A DNA stretch of 11,045 nt from Bacteroidales bacterium (GCA_007130555.1 SLSH01000399.1:1-11045); one strand, 5' to 3'. Shown: positions 1-8,075, counted from the stretch's first letter. Translations and numbers: made by a program. The notes: a model not told the origin generated them from the letters alone.

Positions 1-549
1 ACAACAACAGAATGTGACAGTATTTATGAATTACAATTAGTAGTAAATCCAAAACCGTATCCCTTTATAATTATCGGACAAGATTTTGTAATGGAAAATG
101 GTGTGGGAACATATTTTGTTCCCGAAAATCCTGATTTGGTTTATATATGGGATGTTCAGAATGGAAATATTATAGATCAGATATCAAATAGTACGGCAGA
201 AATTCAATGGGGTACAATAGGCACGGGATATATTTATGTATTGTCGGAAAACGAATTTGAATGTGTCAGTGATACTGCAATATTAGTAGTAACAATTGGA
301 CCATCAAATATTAATACATTGTTTGATAATAATTATATTTCCATATATCCAAATCCGGTAAAAAATATTATAAATGTAGATTGCAGAAAAGAATTTCAAA
401 TGGAAATATATAGCGTTCTAGGAGAAAAAATATTAGAAACAAACCAAACTGCAACTGATATATCTGACTTAAAATCAGGAACATATATTGTTTTAATAAG
501 AAATGATGAAGATAAATTAATTAAAATTGATAAAATCGTAAAAGAATAA
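1..549 (+). CDS. T9SS type A sorting-domain protein, C-terminal fragment (5' end outside window)
   Basis: The reading frame is open from base 1 to the TAA at 547-549, giving 182 visible residues, so the gene begins upstream of the window and the Met at 91 is internal. The first residues (ECDSIYELQLVVNP) resemble the Cys-containing beta repeats common in large Bacteroidota surface proteins. A PKD/Ig-like segment follows, with YIWDVQNG, an EIQWG strand and a GYIYVLSENEFEC strand. The last 70 or so residues form a T9SS type A sorting domain: ISIYPNPVKNIINVD, then MEIYSVLGEKI, then DISDLKSGTYIVLI, and a lysine-rich end. By family knowledge this domain takes the protein through the outer membrane and is then removed, usually with attachment to surface lipopolysaccharide. 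The function of the mature part cannot be told from this fragment. The gene converges on the small membrane protein gene 20 bp away. Confidence 0.9.
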   Translation, partial: TTTECDSIYELQLVVNPKPYPFIIIGQDFVMENGVGTYFVPENPDLVYIWDVQNGNIIDQISNSTAEIQWGTIGTGYIYVLSENEFECVSDTAILVVTIGPSNINTLFDNNYISIYPNPVKNIINVDCRKEFQMEIYSVLGEKILETNQTATDISDLKSGTYIVLIRNDEDKLIKIDKIVKE

Positions 550-552
550 CAC

Positions 553-580
553 ATCAAAAATACCGCAGGTTATTTTTCAA
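553..580. terminator. AT-rich hairpin between convergent genes, possible bidirectional terminator
   Basis: The bases from about 556 to 577 can fold as AAAAATACC / GGTTATTTTT with a three-base loop and one bulged base. The hairpin sits between the stop codons of two convergent genes and overlaps the last codon of the minus-strand gene. It is short and AT-rich, so its role as a terminator is a weak inference from position. Confidence 0.35.
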
Positions 581-797
581 CTTCCGCTTTTTTTGATGAT
601 TCTTTAAAGTTTATTATTACGGCAAAAATAAACAGTACTACCGCAGATGAAGCAAATATTACCAGTAACGAAGCAAAGGCTTTGGAAAGGATATTCCTTA
701 AATCAATTACATCCCATATTCCCAGTATAGCAATGATTGTAATAACCAAAATCATTACTAATAATATGTAACCTGCAATTTTTCTTATAATTTCCAT
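570..797 (-). CDS. Small two-helix membrane protein, function unknown
   Basis: This 75-residue protein starts at the ATG on the complement of 795-797 and stops at 570-572. Residues 8-29 (GYILLVMILVITIIAILGIW) and about 40-64 (KAFASLLVIFASSAVVLFIFAVIINF) are two clear hydrophobic segments. Between them is a short polar stretch (DVIDLRN), and the tail is charged and lysine-rich (KESSKKAEVEK). The likely picture is a helical hairpin in the inner membrane. I recognise no family or catalytic motif. It is on the same strand as the ABC importer but separated from it by a REP-like block, so cotranscription is doubtful. A -7-like box upstream (831-838) suggests its own promoter. The plausible composition and tidy convergent spacing support it as a real gene. 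Confidence 0.7.
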   Translation of the reverse strand: MEIIRKIAGYILLVMILVITIIAILGIWDVIDLRNILSKAFASLLVIFASSAVVLFIFAVIINFKESSKKAEVEK

Positions 798-830
798 AGC
801 TTAAAAAAAATCGTACATTGCTTAAACGTG

Positions 831-838
831 CAAAAATA
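831..838 (-). promoter_or_regulatory. Bacteroidota -7 box for the small membrane protein gene
   Basis: On the minus strand this reads TATTTTTG, an exact match to the Bacteroidota -7 consensus TAnnTTTG, 34 bp upstream of the start codon at 797. No clear TTTG -33 element stands at the expected distance, so this is a partial promoter match. Confidence 0.4.
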
Positions 839-892
839 ATAAATATTTTGTTTGTGAGAAATAAAGAGTAATGTTGTAAAATTGAAAGAGGT

Positions 893-1000
893 GGTGGTTT
901 CGAGACAAGCTCCTATCGTCGCTTTCCTCAACCACCTTGCTTTCTCGTATGCAAGGGGACTGAGGAGCGGAGGCACCAGCCGAAGCGTCTCGAAGTCCCC
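893..1000. repeat. REP/BIME-like pair of inverted palindromic units
   Basis: This GC-rich block in AT-rich DNA holds two related units in opposite orientation. Unit 1 is 893-936, read on the minus strand; unit 2 is 955-1000, read on the plus strand. Each has TGAGGA at bases 7-12 and TCTCGAA beginning 13 bases from its end. The ends of each unit pair with each other but differ in sequence: GGTGGTT/AACCACC in unit 1 and GGGGACT/AGTCCCC in unit 2. This is a compensatory change that keeps the stem. The linker (937-954) is itself a TTGC/GCAA hairpin. Outer bases 891-897 (GTGGTGG) also pair with 1013-1019 (CCACCAC). The block lies just after the importer operon and could serve as its transcript end. 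The REP-like assignment rests on structure; genome copy number is unknown. Confidence 0.75.
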
Positions 1001-1035
1001 GATTATCCTACTCCACCACAACTCTCCCTGATATC

Positions 1036-1779
1036 TCAGCAATCTTTCTCACTTTGTTCATACGCAAATACTTCTTTCAGTACTTGTTTATGTCCGCTAT
1101 CATGCATAGAGTACGGACTTATTTTATTGTCATTAAAAATCCATATTTCAGATGCTTTGCTTAAACTTAATTCAAGGTCATGCGAAGAGAACAGAATTGT
1201 TTTTTTATTTTCAATGCTTAGTTTTTGCAATCTTTCCAATAGTTCTACTTTTGAGGGATAATCCAAAAAAGCTGTCGGTTCGTCTAGCATAATTACAGGG
1301 GTGTTTTGCACAAATGCCCTGCAAATCATTGCTTTCTGGCGTTCTCCGTCACTGATTTCGGAAAGAGGCTTTTTTCTGAAATTCTCCAGTCCGAATAAAT
1401 CAATGGCATTATTAATTATTTCATGGTCTTTAAAATCAAATTTATCAAATACATTTGTATATGGAGTTCTTCCCATTGCGATTAAATCAAATACTTTAAT
1501 ATTTGAGAAATATGCTAATCTGGACGGGACAAAACTGATAAGGCGGGCTTTTTGTTTTAAACTTAATGCGGTATGTAAATAATTATTGTAAAATATTTCT
1601 CCCGAAAGAGGCTTTATAATGCCTGCCAGAGTTTTCAGTAAAGTGCTTTTGCCTGTTCCGTTTTTGCCGGTAATACAAATTATTTCACTTTCGTATGCTT
1701 GCAGATTAATTGGATTACATAATTTGGTATTATATCCGATTTCCAGATTTTTAATATTTATAACGGGAGTTTTTATCAT
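1036..1779 (-). CDS. ABC transporter ATPase of the FecE/FhuC/BtuD type (iron complex, heme or cobalamin import)
   Basis: This 247-residue cytoplasmic ATPase would power the permease encoded just upstream. The Walker A motif is GKNGTGKST at 38-46 and Walker B is VIMLDEP at 162-168, with Glu167 as the catalytic base. The signature loop is ISDGERQ at 142-148 instead of LSGGQ, and the switch histidine is His200 in SSHD. The Q-loop position (FVPSR, about 83-87) has Ser where many ABC ATPases have Gln. A 'VFDLIAMGRTPYT' stretch follows that is typical of FecE-like ATPases. The ATG overlaps the permease stop as ATGA (1776-1779), which suggests translational coupling and confirms the start. It is the last gene of a three-gene operon. 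The family is secure; the substrate is not readable from the ATPase. Confidence 0.93.
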   Translation of the reverse strand: MIKTPVINIKNLEIGYNTKLCNPINLQAYESEIICITGKNGTGKSTLLKTLAGIIKPLSGEIFYNNYLHTALSLKQKARLISFVPSRLAYFSNIKVFDLIAMGRTPYTNVFDKFDFKDHEIINNAIDLFGLENFRKKPLSEISDGERQKAMICRAFVQNTPVIMLDEPTAFLDYPSKVELLERLQKLSIENKKTILFSSHDLELSLSKASEIWIFNDNKISPYSMHDSGHKQVLKEVFAYEQSEKDC

Positions 1780-2804
1780 ATTACGGTACGTTTATTTTTT
1801 ATAACAATCCATACTACAAATGGGGCTCCGATAATTGCTGTAACGGCATTTACCGGCAAAACTCCCTGTTTTGGTATCAGATGAGTCAGTAAATCTCCCG
1901 TAAGCATAAAGCATGCGCCTATTAATATGCATGCGGGTATAAGAATAAAGTGATTTGAGCAATTAAAAATCCATCTTGCCACATGTGGAACGGCAATTCC
2001 GATAAATCCGAGAGGACCGCAGAATGCCGTTACCGAGCCTGCAAGTAAGCTTACTGCCGTAAAAACGACAACTCTCATTACTTTAAGGCTGATACCCATC
2101 GAAACGGCAAAATCATCTCCCAAAAGCATGATATTCAGATATTTTGACAGCAAAAAACCTGCGGATAGAACTATTATCACAATTGGGGATAATAACTTTA
2201 TATCGTTAAAAGAAACTGCGGACAAACTGCCCATTGTCCATACAACAAAAGATTTTACGTTTACATCCTCGGCAAAAAACTGCAATAGATTTACAATGGC
2301 ACCTACAATGCCTGCAATTAAAATTCCGATAATAAGAATGCTGAGAATATCCGATATCCGCATTGATACGGCAACAATCAGAAACATAATCAAGGCGGCT
2401 CCTATTGCAGCGGAAATAACAACAGCAACACCCGAAACAATGCTTAATTGTCCTGAAAACACCGTTCCTGTTCCAAGTACCATTAAAGCGACGCCAAGAC
2501 TTGCTCCCGAACTGATACCAAGAACATAAGGACCTGCAAGCGGATTTCTGAACATTGTTTGCATCAATAATCCGGATACAGAAAGAGCGGCTCCCGATAA
2601 AACGGAAATTAATACTCTCGGCAAACGAAATTCTCTGATTATTAGATAATATTCTTCGGAAGATTCACTGAACGGGTTTAAATATAAGAATAATTCGTTA
2701 AACGGTATTTTTATATGTCCCGTAAAAAAATCCCATATAAATAATCCAAGTAAAACAATACCGATTAAAGCAAATAAATAAATATTTCGTTTTATCTTAC
2801 TCAT
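1776..2804 (-). CDS. FecCD/BtuC-family ABC permease
   Basis: This 342-residue protein is mostly hydrophobic, with about nine or ten membrane helices, and its length is normal for the family. Family landmarks appear in order: REFRLPRVLISVLSGAALS (57-75), the GLLMQTMFRNPLAGPYVLG region (78-96), SGASLG (99-104), WTMGSL (189-194), FCGPLGFIGIAVPHVAR (261-277) and LPVNAVTAIIGAPFVVWI (316-333). Proteins of this type form a homodimeric inner-membrane channel that passes iron-siderophore, heme or vitamin B12 from the binding protein to the cytoplasm. The start lies 2 bp after the stop of the binding-protein gene, and the end overlaps the ATPase start by four bases. The three genes are therefore almost certainly one transcript. 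Confidence is high for the family and low for the exact substrate. Confidence 0.94.
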   Translation of the reverse strand: MSKIKRNIYLFALIGIVLLGLFIWDFFTGHIKIPFNELFLYLNPFSESSEEYYLIIREFRLPRVLISVLSGAALSVSGLLMQTMFRNPLAGPYVLGISSGASLGVALMVLGTGTVFSGQLSIVSGVAVVISAAIGAALIMFLIVAVSMRISDILSILIIGILIAGIVGAIVNLLQFFAEDVNVKSFVVWTMGSLSAVSFNDIKLLSPIVIIVLSAGFLLSKYLNIMLLGDDFAVSMGISLKVMRVVVFTAVSLLAGSVTAFCGPLGFIGIAVPHVARWIFNCSNHFILIPACILIGACFMLTGDLLTHLIPKQGVLPVNAVTAIIGAPFVVWIVIKNKRTVI

Positions 2805-2806
2805 TT

Positions 2807-3925
2807 TTAATGAATTTCTTTATAATAAAATAATTCATGTTCCAATTCAAAACCGGGATGAAATATTTTAATCAAATCTTTTAGAATCATATCGGGATGA
2901 ACAATCCCCGACTCCCAAAAATCATTGCCTCCAAAAGAATTTACGCGATTATTATTATTATATATTTTTGAGGATTTATAAGCTTTGAATTGTTCAAGCC
3001 GTTCATCCGTACTTAGCATTTCTTGCTTGTAATTAAATTGATTGGGATTTAACCATATATCGGCATTTTTCGAACGACTGAATACTTCTTCGATGCTGTA
3101 TGGCACACTTTCCTTGTTTTTATTATCCTTTAAGATATATTTTCCGCCTGCATCATCTATCAGTTTTGCAAAATACGAATCCCCTCCCGGAGCCCACCAT
3201 ACTCCCTGCCAAGGCATACTGCACAGTATTTTGGGTTTTTTGGGTTCTGTTTTTTGCAGAGATTCTTTTAATCTTTGGTAATTGCCAAAAACACTGTCGC
3301 AGTAATATTTTGCAAAATCAATTTTATCATAAAAACATGCAAAAAATTTAATCCATTCTGTTCTTCCGAGTATTTCAGGCTCAATAAATTCATTAACATA
3401 AACAACAGGGATATTGAGTTCATTAAATTTTTGGAGAGAAGCTTTTGAGCTGTTGTCTATACTATATGCAAAAATAACATCAGGATTTAGCGAAATTATT
3501 TTTTCATAATCAATTCTGTTTTCAAAGCCTATCTCCTGTATCTTATTGGTTTGTATCAGTTTTTTTAATCCTTTATTGTAAATATTTTCAGTTCCGCTGA
3601 TACCGCAAATCGAGTGGTTTTCGTCAAGCACATCAATAAAAGCACAATGGGTAGATGAAAAGCAAATAACTTTTGTTACGGGAATATTAATTACAGACTT
3701 GTTATTATGTTTATAATCAGGATTAGAACTGAGAGTATATTCACCAATTAAATTTTTATTATTATCATAAACATTGATAATATATCCGTTATCAATTTCA
3801 TGGATTTTAAAATTTTCCGCGTATTTATTTTTAACAATATTGCCCTTTGTTTGATTTTCAATATTATCAACACAAGAGCTAAAGCAAAATAAAGTCAAAA
3901 AAAATATACTGATAAATCTGAACAT
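2807..3925 (-). CDS. ABC transporter substrate-binding lipoprotein (iron complex/heme/cobalamin type)
   Basis: This 372-residue protein begins with a lipoprotein signal, a hydrophobic stretch ending FSSC with the acylated Cys at residue 18, so it should be anchored in the periplasm. An N-terminal extension (about 19-80) precedes the binding fold, which starts at INIPVTKVICFSSTHCAFI (79-97). This arrangement is common in Bacteroidota members of the family. Further landmarks are LNPDVIFAY (146-154), IPVVYVNEF (172-180), PWQGVWWAPGGDSYFAKLIDDAGG (238-261) and NADIWLNP (287-294). The many aromatic residues could line a pocket for a chelate or macrocycle, but that is inference. It is the first gene of the importer operon, with the permease 2 bp downstream. 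No TonB-dependent receptor is encoded in the window, so the outer-membrane partner lies elsewhere. The Asn run at 324-327 comes from an AT-rich ATT/ATT tract. Confidence 0.88.
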   Translation of the reverse strand: MFRFISIFFLTLFCFSSCVDNIENQTKGNIVKNKYAENFKIHEIDNGYIINVYDNNKNLIGEYTLSSNPDYKHNNKSVINIPVTKVICFSSTHCAFIDVLDENHSICGISGTENIYNKGLKKLIQTNKIQEIGFENRIDYEKIISLNPDVIFAYSIDNSSKASLQKFNELNIPVVYVNEFIEPEILGRTEWIKFFACFYDKIDFAKYYCDSVFGNYQRLKESLQKTEPKKPKILCSMPWQGVWWAPGGDSYFAKLIDDAGGKYILKDNKNKESVPYSIEEVFSRSKNADIWLNPNQFNYKQEMLSTDERLEQFKAYKSSKIYNNNNRVNSFGGNDFWESGIVHPDMILKDLIKIFHPGFELEHELFYYKEIH

Positions 3926-3935
3926 AATAAAATAA

Positions 3936-3971
3936 AAATCCTCTGAAAATGCAAATATAATCAGAGGATTT
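3936..3971 (-). terminator. Rho-independent terminator of the protease gene
   Basis: A perfect 10-bp stem (3936-3945 AAATCCTCTG with 3962-3971 CAGAGGATTT) has a 16-base loop. In minus-strand transcription from the protease gene (stop at 3996) the hairpin is followed by TTTTATTTTATT, a classic terminator layout. It separates the protease from the importer operon. Confidence 0.8.
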
Positions 3972-3984
3972 ATAATATTTTAAA
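3952..3984 (-). promoter_or_regulatory. Possible promoter of the importer operon, nested in the terminator loop
   Basis: On the minus strand the terminator loop contains TATATTTG (3959-3952), an exact Bacteroidota -7 box. A TTTA lies about 21 bases upstream in place of the -33 TTTG. Transcription would start near 3945, leaving a leader of about 20 bases before the ATG at 3925. Such a transcript would lack the upstream half of the hairpin and escape termination. The -33 match is imperfect. Confidence 0.5.
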
Positions 3985-3995
3985 TTTTTGTTATT

Positions 3996-6900
3996 TTATT
4001 TTGACAACACTATTTTTTTAGTGATAATAACTTTATCTGCTATGATTCTGAGAATATACAAGCCTTCAGGTTTTTCTGATAAATTTATTGTATATTCTCC
4101 AAAATAAGATTGTTTAAGTTCTACGTTAAATCTTTTCCCCAGTAAATCATAGACTTCAATTTCAGTCTTTTTATCAGCAAGATCGCCCATATCAATATTT
4201 ACTATTCCTGTTGAAGGATTAGGATATACTTTGACATTAAAGTCATCTTCAAATTCCTCGATATCAACAAGACAAGTCATAGGTCTAATTGCCATAGAGC
4301 CGCTAAATCCGTATTCTTCATTTAAAGAATACCAATTTCCTCCACGTTGTAAATATAAGGTATTATTAGCAGGGTCATTGCTTCTTTGAGCAACGGGAAC
4401 CACAAAATAGTCGTGGTCTAAAAATTCTCCTCCTGCATAACTAATTGTAAATCCTGCGAAAAATGGTCCGTCAATTTCAACATGAGAATCAAATTCTACA
4501 ATATTTACTTCATTGGCTTCTATATCTCTTATATATACACGCTTTTGTCCTAAAATGGTTTCCGGTTTTTCGGTATTGCCGTCCCATATATAAAACATTA
4601 CCGAGGAATTAATACCTGCCATATATGCAAATTCAGATACTGAAACCAGCAATCCTCTGACTTCGCTGAAAGTATGAATATTAAAATGGTCTGCATATCC
4701 TCTTACATTGTCGCTATTATGTCCCGCAATATACCCCCAGCCCAGTTCGTCTCCGATAAATACGGGGCTTACAGGTTCTCCTGCTTTTATATTTGAAAGC
4801 GTATCACAATGTTCGGTTATATATGCACCTTGACTATATACATATACATATTTATTTTTTTCTAAAACATCTGTTCCGCATTCGTTACTTGCCGTAAGTT
4901 TTACTGTATATATTCCGGGAGTATTATATGTAATTCTGTTTGTGGGAGTAGCTTCGGTACTTGTAGCAGGAGTGCCTCCCATAGGAGGATTTCCGTGCTG
5001 AAACTCCCATAAAAATTCTGTGGGATTATTTTCGGATTGATTAAAAAATCCGACAGACTGACCGGCAGTAATAAGTCTGTTATCAGCTGAAAATTTAACA
5101 ACGGGTGGCTCGGTGCATGTATCTTCAAAACTGACATATATATAATCTTCTTTAATCAGTGTATCGGCACCCATATTATTAGAAACCATAAGTGTTACTT
5201 TAAATAATCCTTCTTCGTCATATTTAATTCCTGTCGGATATTGTATATTACTGGTTTCTATATCACCGTCTTCATTTTTTACAAATTCCCAGTTCCATAT
5301 ATGAGGTTTCCCCGAGCTAAAATCAATAAAATTAATTTCTTGTCCGGGCGGGATAAATGTATAATTAGCTTCAAATTTTGCAATAGGAACTTCGGTAGCT
5401 TCCTCAACTACATTAATATAGTTTTCTTTTAGTTTTACTCCTTGTTCGCCTCCAATTTTTTTACATCTTAATTCTACGTCATATTTACCTATTTGCGTAT
5501 ATATTATTGGCGGGGGAGCAGAATCATTTACCTGAGTAAGATGTCCTCCGGGGAATGACCACGACCAACTTTCCATAGGTCCGTTTTCGGTTAAATTAGT
5601 AAATTGAACGGGATTTCCAACAATAACAGTAGTTTTATTTGCTACAAAATCAATAACAGGAAGATTTGGATTTGGAAGAACAGAAATATAATCTTCTATA
5701 CAATGTATATCTGTTTCTGTTCCTCTTTGTATTTCCAGGCAAACATCATAAGTTCCTGGCTGATTATAGCAAATATTTGTCGGATGCTGATTTGATGAAA
5801 ACGGTGGAACGGCACCCGAAAAGTTCCATGTCCACGACATAGGAAATCCTTCGGATAAATCGGTAAAATTAATACAATCTCCTGCAATAATTTCAGTTTC
5901 AGAAGCTTCAAATGCCGCTACCAGGTCATCCTCTGTAATTGGATTAACCGTAATATATCCTGCCTTATGTTCTGTATCATCTCCATCTGCATTTGATACT
6001 GTCAGAGTTACATTATGTTGACCGGCAATATTATATGTAATTAAAGGATTTTGATCGGTACTTGTAGCAGGAATTCCATTTTGAAAAGTCCATGACCATG
6101 AAGTAGGGTCTCCTAAGGATTGATCGGTAAATTGAACATTTTCTCCTACGCTTATAATAGTTGGATTGGCAACAAAATCAGCAACAAGAGTTCCTTCTTC
6201 TATAACTGTAATATATCCTGCTTTATGTTCTGTGTCATCTCCATCTGCATTTGATACTGTTAGTGTTACATCCCAAACTCCTGCCATATTATAAGTAATT
6301 GTAGGATTTTGATCGGTACTTGTATCGGGAGTTCCGTTTTGAAAAGTCCAAGACCATGATGTAGGATTGTTTGTTGATTGATCTGTAAAATTTACTGTTT
6401 CGCCAACTTGTACTGTTGTAGGATTACCGACAAAATTTGCAACAGGCTCATCTCCAATTTCTTCGTTCGGGTCATATCCCTGCAAACTCTCTACTCCGCT
6501 ATTGTCAGGGTCAAGCCAAGGTCGTAATTGTCTGTCATCACTAGCACCATTGCCTTCCCAATGGACACTCATTTTTCCATAATAGTCTGGGTCGTGCAAA
6601 GCATCACAATAAGATGTACCGGATGCAAGAGTCCCCACTATTAATTTATTATTTCCGTTAAAAATAGGACTCCCTGAAGAACCTCCCTCTGTAACGCCAT
6701 GATGTGTTTCCGTTTCAGCCCAAACTACTTCCCATTCAGAGCCGAGAATTCCTCCGGGAGGCGTTGAGGTTGTTAAAGGAGTATTATAAGTTGATATTTT
6801 TTTCATATCAGCTGATGGATGATGTATAGACACACCAAAAGGACTTCCGGTAGTACTTAAATCCCAGCCATTATAGTATAAACTTATATCTATAACTTCC

Positions 6901-7853
6901 TGAAGTGTCGCATATAATTCCAATAACAAAAAGTCTGTACCGCCTTCCACGGGACCTCTTGATCTAAAATATGCTCCAACAAGTGTTTCATAAGAAGGTG
7001 CAGTGGGCGGATTATCGCATCCGGGAGCTTCAAAATGAAAATAAAATTGCCACTGATCCCAATTACCATCAGTTCCGCCACAATGATCAGCAGATAAAAA
7101 ATAAGGGGTACCGTCAAACGTAGTATTATTAACCATTGATCCGGAACACAATCGCGTTCCTGAAAAAGAAATTCCAATTCCTCTTTTCTCAGTTTGCCAA
7201 TTATTGCCTTCGGGACAATTAATGTTTACCTGACATATATCAGAATTCATAAACTGGGGACTTTTTGAGTCACGATAATAGCCAACAAACTGTTCGGATC
7301 CTCTATAAAAATAAGAAATTTGATTTATAATAAACCTTGATTCCCCAACAACTTCGGGAGGCTGTATATATTCAATATATGTAATATCTCCCTCAATCAT
7401 TTGTGTTGAAAATCTATTGGAATGTCGTGGATTGGTTCTGTAATCAAAAGCTCCGATTATATGCTTACGGTTTTCATTATAAAGAAATAATTCTGCACCT
7501 TCGGGGATATAAAAATCATCATAAAACATTGCTATCGCTTTAGCACCTTTGCTGCTAATTTTCAAACGCCAAACCTTTGTCCCATCTGCAAGAATTTCTG
7601 TTGTACCAACAGATTTATTACATATATCTGTATCCACTAAAACAGCAACTTCATATCCTTCTCCGTTGCCACATCTATCGGAATCCTTCATATTAATTTG
7701 TTCCAAATCAGGAGCAGGGATTACGATATGGTCTATTTCTGACTTTAATTTGATATTTTTTTCAAAACTTAAAGGTTGTCCTCCATAAGAAATCTGAGAA
7801 AAAACATTTATTGTAAATAGAATTACCAACGATAAGACAGTAAATTTTTTCAT
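3996..7853 (-). CDS. Secreted lysyl-endopeptidase-like serine protease with six PKD domains and a T9SS sorting tail
   Basis: This 1285-residue protein has a signal peptide (1-19, ending VFS/Q) and a propeptide-like region to about 200. A trypsin-fold protease domain of the Achromobacter lysyl endopeptidase type follows at about 205-455. CQVNINCPEG opens that domain. His257 (SADHCG), Asp307 (GGTDF) and Ser393 (GGSSGSP) form the catalytic triad, and several cysteines (236, 258, 279, 416) could make disulfides. Six PKD domains follow (about 469-552, 556-637, 644-727, 732-817, 823-909, 916-1008), then a beta-rich domain (1010-1195) and a type A sorting domain (1206-1285, VYPNPSTGIVNI). It should be exported by Sec and then T9SS to the surface or medium to cut proteins after basic residues. 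Lys versus Arg specificity is not proven by the sequence. A terminator ends the gene, so it is transcribed separately from the importer. Confidence 0.93.
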   Translation of the reverse strand: MKKFTVLSLVILFTINVFSQISYGGQPLSFEKNIKLKSEIDHIVIPAPDLEQINMKDSDRCGNGEGYEVAVLVDTDICNKSVGTTEILADGTKVWRLKISSKGAKAIAMFYDDFYIPEGAELFLYNENRKHIIGAFDYRTNPRHSNRFSTQMIEGDITYIEYIQPPEVVGESRFIINQISYFYRGSEQFVGYYRDSKSPQFMNSDICQVNINCPEGNNWQTEKRGIGISFSGTRLCSGSMVNNTTFDGTPYFLSADHCGGTDGNWDQWQFYFHFEAPGCDNPPTAPSYETLVGAYFRSRGPVEGGTDFLLLELYATLQEVIDISLYYNGWDLSTTGSPFGVSIHHPSADMKKISTYNTPLTTSTPPGGILGSEWEVVWAETETHHGVTEGGSSGSPIFNGNNKLIVGTLASGTSYCDALHDPDYYGKMSVHWEGNGASDDRQLRPWLDPDNSGVESLQGYDPNEEIGDEPVANFVGNPTTVQVGETVNFTDQSTNNPTSWSWTFQNGTPDTSTDQNPTITYNMAGVWDVTLTVSNADGDDTEHKAGYITVIEEGTLVADFVANPTIISVGENVQFTDQSLGDPTSWSWTFQNGIPATSTDQNPLITYNIAGQHNVTLTVSNADGDDTEHKAGYITVNPITEDDLVAAFEASETEIIAGDCINFTDLSEGFPMSWTWNFSGAVPPFSSNQHPTNICYNQPGTYDVCLEIQRGTETDIHCIEDYISVLPNPNLPVIDFVANKTTVIVGNPVQFTNLTENGPMESWSWSFPGGHLTQVNDSAPPPIIYTQIGKYDVELRCKKIGGEQGVKLKENYINVVEEATEVPIAKFEANYTFIPPGQEINFIDFSSGKPHIWNWEFVKNEDGDIETSNIQYPTGIKYDEEGLFKVTLMVSNNMGADTLIKEDYIYVSFEDTCTEPPVVKFSADNRLITAGQSVGFFNQSENNPTEFLWEFQHGNPPMGGTPATSTEATPTNRITYNTPGIYTVKLTASNECGTDVLEKNKYVYVYSQGAYITEHCDTLSNIKAGEPVSPVFIGDELGWGYIAGHNSDNVRGYADHFNIHTFSEVRGLLVSVSEFAYMAGINSSVMFYIWDGNTEKPETILGQKRVYIRDIEANEVNIVEFDSHVEIDGPFFAGFTISYAGGEFLDHDYFVVPVAQRSNDPANNTLYLQRGGNWYSLNEEYGFSGSMAIRPMTCLVDIEEFEDDFNVKVYPNPSTGIVNIDMGDLADKKTEIEVYDLLGKRFNVELKQSYFGEYTINLSEKPEGLYILRIIADKVIITKKIVLSK
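5934..6449 (-). repeat. Tandem duplication of an 86-codon PKD domain
   Basis: PKD domains 1 and 2 of the protease (6192-6449 and 5934-6191) are 258 bp apart and nearly identical over long stretches. Both contain SWSWTFQNG, TSTDQNP and a 21-residue identical block running from TLTVSNADGDD to KAGYITV. The DNA is also close, with mainly silent differences in that block. The other four PKD domains are much more divergent. The pair therefore looks like a recent internal duplication. Confidence 0.85.
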
Positions 7854-8075
7854 TTTTATAAATATTTAAATTATATTGTTTTTAGAAATTGCAAGTTAAA
7901 ACATATTTTTTTATAACGCAAAAATTTTTTACACATATATATTATAATAAAGCTATATAATTGACGAATATTTTAGTTTTAGGTTGCTAATATTATTTAG
8001 TTATAAAATAATAATTGCTGTGATTAACAGTATTATCAAATAATTGAGAAAATAAAATAAAAAAAAGTAAGTTTT
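7854..8075. other. AT-rich intergenic region between divergent protease and tRNA genes
   Basis: This stretch separates the divergently read protease gene and tRNA-Lys gene. It is very AT-rich and has no credible coding frame. It should hold the protease promoter. The nearest -7-like candidate on the minus strand is TATGTTTT (7905-7898), which has the wrong last base and no well-spaced TTTG. I see no convincing promoter or structured RNA here. Confidence 0.6.

Noticed and set aside
785..1042. 85-residue minus-strand open frame between the membrane protein and the ATPase
   Set aside because: It runs through the REP-like palindromes and overlaps the ends of both neighbouring genes. The predicted protein has no plausible domain or composition, so the openness is a by-product of the repeat.
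2128..2529. 133-residue plus-strand open frame
   Set aside because: It lies wholly inside the permease gene on the opposite strand. The permease has clear family motifs along its whole length, so this is an antisense shadow.
3926..3995. Cobalamin riboswitch before the importer operon
   Set aside because: Only 70 bp separate the genes and most of that is the terminator hairpin. There is no room for the roughly 200-base riboswitch and no B12-box-like sequence was seen.
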